64,000 nucleotides of DNA from NCBI GenBank assembly GCA_963070105.1, contig OY718804.1, positions 1,351,720 through 1,415,719 on the forward strand, in the 5' to 3' direction. Positions 58,975 through 64,000 of this stretch are shown in pieces. Position numbers and translations under genes: made by a program. Source of the DNA: Litomosoides sigmodontis (lineage: Eukaryota > Nematoda > Chromadorea > Rhabditida > Onchocercidae). Under the pieces are notes generated by a model, which saw only the letters and a list, made by a program, of their open reading frames with translations, was not told the origin of the DNA and searched no databases. The stretch's first letter is position 1; each line of letters opens with the position of its first letter.

Positions 58975-60615
58975 AATCCTTCCTCTTGATATGTACTTAT
59001 TTTTATTTCAACCTATTATTTTTCATTATTTCGATATTCCGCTTCTTACGACATCCTTGTTTTTGATATGACTGCGGGTATAAATGACGTTGTGATCATT
59101 TTAATTGACAAATTTTCCCATTCAATGAGCAGTGTTTATCAGGTCTATCGAAAGAAGTGTACTTAATAGCTTTATGAAGTACTTGTGTCTTCTAGCACTT
59201 TTTTATAGGATATTTGTGATGTTTTTATTAATATAGGCTTTATCATTCGCGTAGAAGACGAAGATTTTGCTTGAATCTAATAATTTAATTTATGTGATTG
59301 TTTTCTTAATTTACCAAGAAGTTAATCTTTTTTATAACCTCCCCATGAAGTTTAAAAGGAAAAAATTTTGCAATCTATATTAAATTGTACATTACGTCAG
59401 AAACCATTGTTCTCACTAATTGTTTGCCATAAGTTCTGTAATTTTTTTGGCACTAACCAATAACTGCCACTGCCTGCGATTATCAATTACTATTATTATA
59501 TTATTATCATTGTTATTATCGTCATTGCTAATTATTATTATTATTGATGTTATCATTATTGTTGTTGTCGCGAAAGTTTCTTCGTATTTCAGCAATTCGT
59601 TGTTTCACAGACAAAAATTGTAGTAAAGGTATGTTCTTGTGGGATATTTATAACACAAATTAATTAATAGAAGTAAACAAAATGATAATCCAAAACGACC
59701 AAAGGAGTGTAGAATCAATGAATGGTGCATTTTGTTACCAGCTAAGCATAATTCCAATCCAAAATGTTGTAATTTTGTCTGGCAAAATTTTTGACGCTTA
59801 AAACATATTCCATTTTACCGGTAAAAAACATACAGAAAAAATTCATTATGTGCAAAACCAGTCTATATTTTGCAAATCTAGATAAATGTCACCAAATTTA
59901 AGAAAGGAAACGTTATTTTATGTACAGGATTTGGGTTTACCATAAAAATCAGTGCATTATTGGTATGTTCAAATCAACGAATTACACGAACATTGATGAT
60001 GCACATCTCCTGCACCATCAATCAACAAAAACAATTAATTGTAGCTACAAGAGGTTTGTTGTCGCATATATGAAAAAAAGGGAAGAATTACAAAAATAAT
60101 AAATGATATGACGGGAACAGTTAACATAATAATTCAGAAAATCATATAAGGCAATATATGCAATTTCATTTCTACACAAAAAAGTATATACCTGACGTTC
60201 ACTTGTACGATCACAGCCTATGATTGGTTGGATCAGATATATTTGAAATGTTTATTGTCTAATTTAATTCTAATTTAACTATAATACACTCAACCGATTC
60301 AGCTGAGAGTTATGCATAGCGACCAATCCGATTCAGCGCTCGAGCTACTTCAAATCTGAAAAGGCTTGTCAGCAGTTATCTAACTTTTCGTGGGCTTTAA
60401 CCATCACTATTTCGTAAAAATTACGATTTCTACACATATTCAATTCGTTTCTAGATATAATGCAGCAAGCTCAAATAGTATCTAGCTACCTAAAATCATG
60501 TAACAGAAATTTGTAAAATAAAAAACATTTTAAAATAAAAATTTCGAAAACTGAGGCTACAGAAACATTTGACGCTATAGAAATGCATTTATCAAAGGAG
60601 GTAGGTACAAATCTG
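58975..60615. other. 3' flank of OSBP and intergenic region
   Basis: The OSBP 3' UTR should lie in the first few hundred bases. ATT/ATC-rich low-complexity sequence is at 59486-59570. No further coding segment is seen before the COMMD stop codon at 60616. Confidence 0.6.
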
Positions 60616-61218
60616 CTACCTTAATTTGGCAAAAACTTCCAAATTCATTTCCACTTCCTGTCCATCAATAACCAACCAAACCTTCGGGTACAGGCTCTTT
60701 CGAACATTCGAATTAGCTACTACCACATCGATACCCCATTTCATATCATCATCATCATCCGTTTTCGCATGCCATAAATGTAACATATGTTGCTTATTCT
60801 GCAAGAAAAAATGAAACATTGAAAAAAAAAACGCTTCCTACATGTATGTGAAAATTCTTTTTGAAAAATGAAAAATCTTATTTTTTTCTACAAAATTCAG
60901 AAAAATACCAAATCAGAAAAATTGCAGCGTCCTAGCACAGAGTTTGGATCATCGTATTTCGTCAGTCGATTCAACTCCTCCAACACAGAACAGAGCTCCT
61001 TCATTGATTTCGGATCCACATTTATGCACTCATCGAGTGGAATTCTCAGTCTTACACTTCGCCACACTTCTTAGAAAGGACAAGCATGAAATGTATGAAA
61101 ATTAAAATTTATTACAATAAGCTTTAATGTAAACAAAATCACATAAAAACCAGACAAAGGTAAGAAAGAAGGAAAGTAACAAACCGGTAATAACGTCCGG
61201 ATTCAGATTTGCATCCAT
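60616..61218 (-). CDS. COMMD-domain protein
   Basis: Three exons (61185-61218, 60909-61069, 60616-60798) join in phase to 125 aa starting MDANLNPDVITEVWRSVRL and ending NLEVFAKLR. The C-terminal part, MKWGIDVVVANSNVRKSLYP then VWLVIDGQEVEMNLEVFAKL, fits the COMMD pattern: Trp near residue 86, a hydrophobic strand, an S/N-rich turn, a proline, then a last hydrophobic pair with F and L. COMMD proteins form heteromeric rings that work with CCDC22 and CCDC93 in endosomal recycling and cullin regulation. The protein is short compared with most family members (about 170-220 aa), so a longer N-terminus from an upstream exon cannot be excluded, though the ATG fits well. Five aspartates (79-83) precede the domain. 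The paralogue type is not assigned. The gene is divergent from the JMJD4-like gene. Confidence 0.75.
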
Positions 61219-61925
61219 TATATCAATTAAATTTTATACTTCTCCACTTCCTTCCTATAAACACAAATTTAGTTCGTAAATTCAAAAACAAAAAAAAAAC
61301 AGGAAATGATAAGACAAACTTAAATCATAACACGTACACGTAATTGCATCCATTTGGCGATTTGAATATCACCCTTCGTTTGTTAAAAGCTAACCTTTTT
61401 TGAGATGTAATGTTTTGTGAAGCTTTTGAGACTCTTGCTAGTTAAGTGATTAATCTTTGAGACTTTGCTAACTAATTAATTAATGGTACTGCTACACGCT
61501 TTTCCACTTCCCCTTCATTGTTGTAATGCACTACTATTCTCTCCCACTCTTCACTCCTCACTTTCAGTCAATATCAGTGCTGATATCACAAATTCTTATC
61601 AATCTTTGTTGTCTCCGTAGCACTACTGATATTTCTTACTCTTTTTCTTTCTTTGTTTTCTATGCATTGAAACGAGCTCGGAAAACACAAAGGAAATGAG
61701 TTGAAATTAAGTCACAAATGTGATTTATTATTTGAAAAATTTAATTCTGAAGTATGCTAATACGATAAAACTGTTCATATATGAGTGAATGTTTGAAATG
61801 GAAAATTTTCTAAGAATGTATCTTTCCTCATTCGTTTTGCAATTTTAAAAGGATATATCAAGGAGACAGAATTAAGTTTAAATTTAATTATATTTGCAGG
61901 TATTGATAGAAAGTAAAGGAAGGTA
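61219..61925. promoter_or_regulatory. Shared upstream region of the COMMD and JMJD4 genes
   Basis: About 700 bp separate the two start codons, which point away from each other. It must hold both promoters unless either gene has a distant 5' exon. No clear TATA box or other element stands out beyond AT-rich sequence. Confidence 0.5.
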
Positions 61926-63875
61926 ATGATAGAGGAAGAGTTATACGACTTACAATCATTTCCAGTAATATGTCTGGAAGAAACGAAAGCGCTTGATATA
62001 TTTATTGATTTCATGCTGAAAAATCGACCTTGTAGAATGCGCACAGTAGCAATTGCTAAATGGAAAAGTCAACAGCAATGGGTGAAATGTGTGAATGGAA
62101 AAAATATTATAAATATCGATTTTTTCATTGAACAATATGGTTAATTTTTAATTTCGAACAAAAGAAATATATTTTGAAATTTAGGACTTTAAAAAATTTG
62201 TCTTTGCATAATGATCGATTTATCCGTTTCCTTCCAATCTTACCTATCTTCTTTCATCATTTTTGATTCTGTTTTTAAGCCTCTCTATGATTTCATCTGA
62301 AAATCTTACACACTAAGTGATCATAATGTAAAAGCAGAAGGACCTAACAAAACTTTTGCGACATTCGTTCATTGGTTTAGATTCTGCGATTTGGTGTGTT
62401 AGTAATGTGAAAAATGTTACAACATTGACCGGTAACTAGCTGTTTGCGGTATGACCTATGAACTATATGTCATCATTTTAGTCACTTATATTTCGTTTTC
62501 CTTAAAAATTACGTTCCATTTTAATGAGTTCACTTCATTTCACTGATTGTTCATTTGGTTTTACTGTCAAAGCAAGTATTATTTGCGTTATAGGACATAT
62601 GGAAGTACCGTTGATTAAAGGAAAAACAGATAAGATAATGGAAAATAGCGATAAAAGTATGGATTATGATGGAAAACCTTCATGCTCTAAGAACTCTCAA
62701 AAAATTAAGCTTAAAGATTACATCGAGATGATGCGAAAAAATATCGGGTCAAACAATATTGGTTATGCAAAAGATTGGCATTTTCAACAGTAAGTAAGAA
62801 TTTGGCGAGCTGTCACGATTTCTTTTTTAGTTTTCACCGGTATATCATTTGTAGGGATTCAGGGACATCCTATGAAATGTATGGATTACCATCGGTTTTA
62901 CGTTTTGATTGGATAAACAATGAATCATGGTCAAGTGATGAGCGCAATGAAATTGGCGACTATCGTTTTGTTTATTTCGGAGCGAAGAATACTTGGTTTG
63001 TTGGACTTTATTAGAGTAAGATTAGTATGTATTAGTGAATTGAAAATTGGTGCAAAATGAAATACAGAATAAAAAAGTTCAGAAAATACTTTTGGAGATG
63101 GTTATTTTTACCTTAAACTGACAATAGGAGGCAATAAAAGAAAAAATTTTTGTTGTAGGACGCCATTTCACGCTGATGTGATGAGTTCATATAGTTGGTC
63201 AGCAAATATTTGTGGACGAAAGCTTTGGTATTTTGTGCCACCGAACAATGAGGAACACTTTAGAATTGATCGTGATACATTTTTAAAGGATATTCGAACA
63301 GCTCAAGACAAGTGGCTCAGTGCTACTGTCATATCATTTATCCAAGAAGAAGGAGAAATTGTTTTCGTTCCTTCCAACTGGTATCATCAAGTGCATAATT
63401 TGGTCAGCATATCATTTTAAGAGGTCCTTGAATTAGAACTTGTAGAAAGTCCTAATCTAGATCTTAGGAATACAGTTTTGAGAGTATTACCTGCTTGACA
63501 GCTGGACTCCTAAAATCAGTTTGGAATTCAAATTGTCACACAGTTTCCTTTCTCCTGTCTTCCAGAGCTCTGCCCGTTATAATCACGAGTGACTAAAAAT
63601 TCTTACATCTTTCATTTAAAGCTTTGACCTGGCTTATTATTACAATAAACTGCTTAAGGTATATTTTACGAAAATCCTGCGATGCTACATATTATGTTTT
63701 CCAAGTTTAGGAAGATACGGTTTCTATCAATCATAATTTTATTAATGCGAGTAACGCGGATTTAATTGTTGAAATGGTATCCAAACGTCTGATGGATATA
63801 GATAGAGAACTAGCCGATTGCAGATCTTGTTTCTCATGTGCGGAATACAACAAATATTGTGAAGTAATCATATAA
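61926..63875 (+). CDS. JMJD4: JMJD4-type JmjC lysyl hydroxylase
   Basis: Five exons join in phase to 319 aa: 61926-62139, 62594-62789, 62855-62995, 63159-63402 and 63711-63875. The N-terminal FIDFMLKNRPCRMR and WKSQQQWVKC match the start of JmjC hydroxylases. YAKDWHFQQ, then GLPSVLRFDWIN, and PFHADVMSSYSWSANICGRK follow in JMJD4 order. The iron ligands are likely H188 and D190 (HAD) and H260 in NWYHQVHNL, followed by EDTVSINHNF. Human JMJD4 hydroxylates a lysine in the NIKS motif of eRF1 (ETF1) and supports translation termination; the same role is inferred here. Compared with the human protein the C-terminal extension appears shortened: the frame stops at 63873-63875 after KYCEVII. It is possible that a further exon lies beyond. 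Confidence 0.9.
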
Positions 63876-64000
63876 CAATCACTGTTTCCTAGGGACATTT
63901 TGTTACGGCCCAGGTGCGCCTCATAGAATCACTAAGAAACTTATGCAGAAAAAATATCCTTAGAAACTTCCAAAAAACCCCTATTAAAACTCGCTTTCCA
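63876..64000 (+). other. Sequence after the JMJD4 stop, open in frame
   Basis: If a 29-nt intron (63864-63892, GTAATC to CCTAG) were removed, the reading frame would continue open to the window end (GHFVTAQVRLIESLRN...). A 29-nt intron would be unusually short, and the residues it removes align with the conserved C-terminal part, so I treat this as 3' UTR or unresolved. Confidence 0.25.

Overview
The window looks like AT-rich animal nuclear DNA, most probably from a nematode. The recognisable genes are split into many short exons bounded by GT-AG introns with T-rich acceptors (TTTTAG, TTTCAG, TTGCAG). Microsatellites are abundant, and the gene families (oxysterol-binding protein, JmjC hydroxylase, COMMD, SLC17 transporter, EGF-CUB protein, IL-17-like cytokine) are metazoan. 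The species cannot be fixed from this sequence. All gene models were joined by hand from splice sites, reading frame and family resemblance. No alignment or database search was run.

Layout. Positions 1-15.3 kb hold no gene I can recognise, only microsatellites, a four-copy minisatellite and ACGT-rich stretches. From 15.3 to 20.3 kb on the minus strand are the last exons of an EGF-CUB protein with an astacin-type layout. One of its introns carries about 1.4 kb of ATT repeat, including about 1.1 kb of perfect repeat. Positions 20.4-28.5 kb are again gene-poor. From 28.6 to 41.9 kb lies the most interesting part, a tandemly duplicated unit. Unit 1 contains an intact IL-17-like gene (plus strand) facing an SLC17-family transporter gene (minus strand). 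Unit 2 contains a truncated IL-17 pseudogene and a second intact SLC17 gene. Unit identity is patchwork: the IL-17 segment, the SLC17 first exon with its flank, and the last SLC17 exon are nearly identical between units, while the middle SLC17 exons and introns have diverged clearly. This points to an old duplication with later gene conversion. Positions 41.9-51.2 kb are mostly non-coding, with purine-rich tracts.

From 51.2 to 59.0 kb is a complete 14-exon oxysterol-binding protein (PH domain, coiled coil, FFAT-like motif, sterol-binding domain; predicted 725 aa). From 60.6 kb to the end is a divergent pair: a short COMMD-domain protein (minus strand, 125 aa) and a JMJD4-type JmjC hydroxylase (plus strand, 319 aa), separated by about 0.7 kb.

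The genes do not form one pathway. The OSBP works in lipid exchange at membrane contact sites, JMJD4 in modification of the translation termination factor, and COMMD in endosomal or ubiquitin-linked complexes. The IL-17-SLC17 cluster is the part that could represent a linked, evolving system, but a functional link is inference only.
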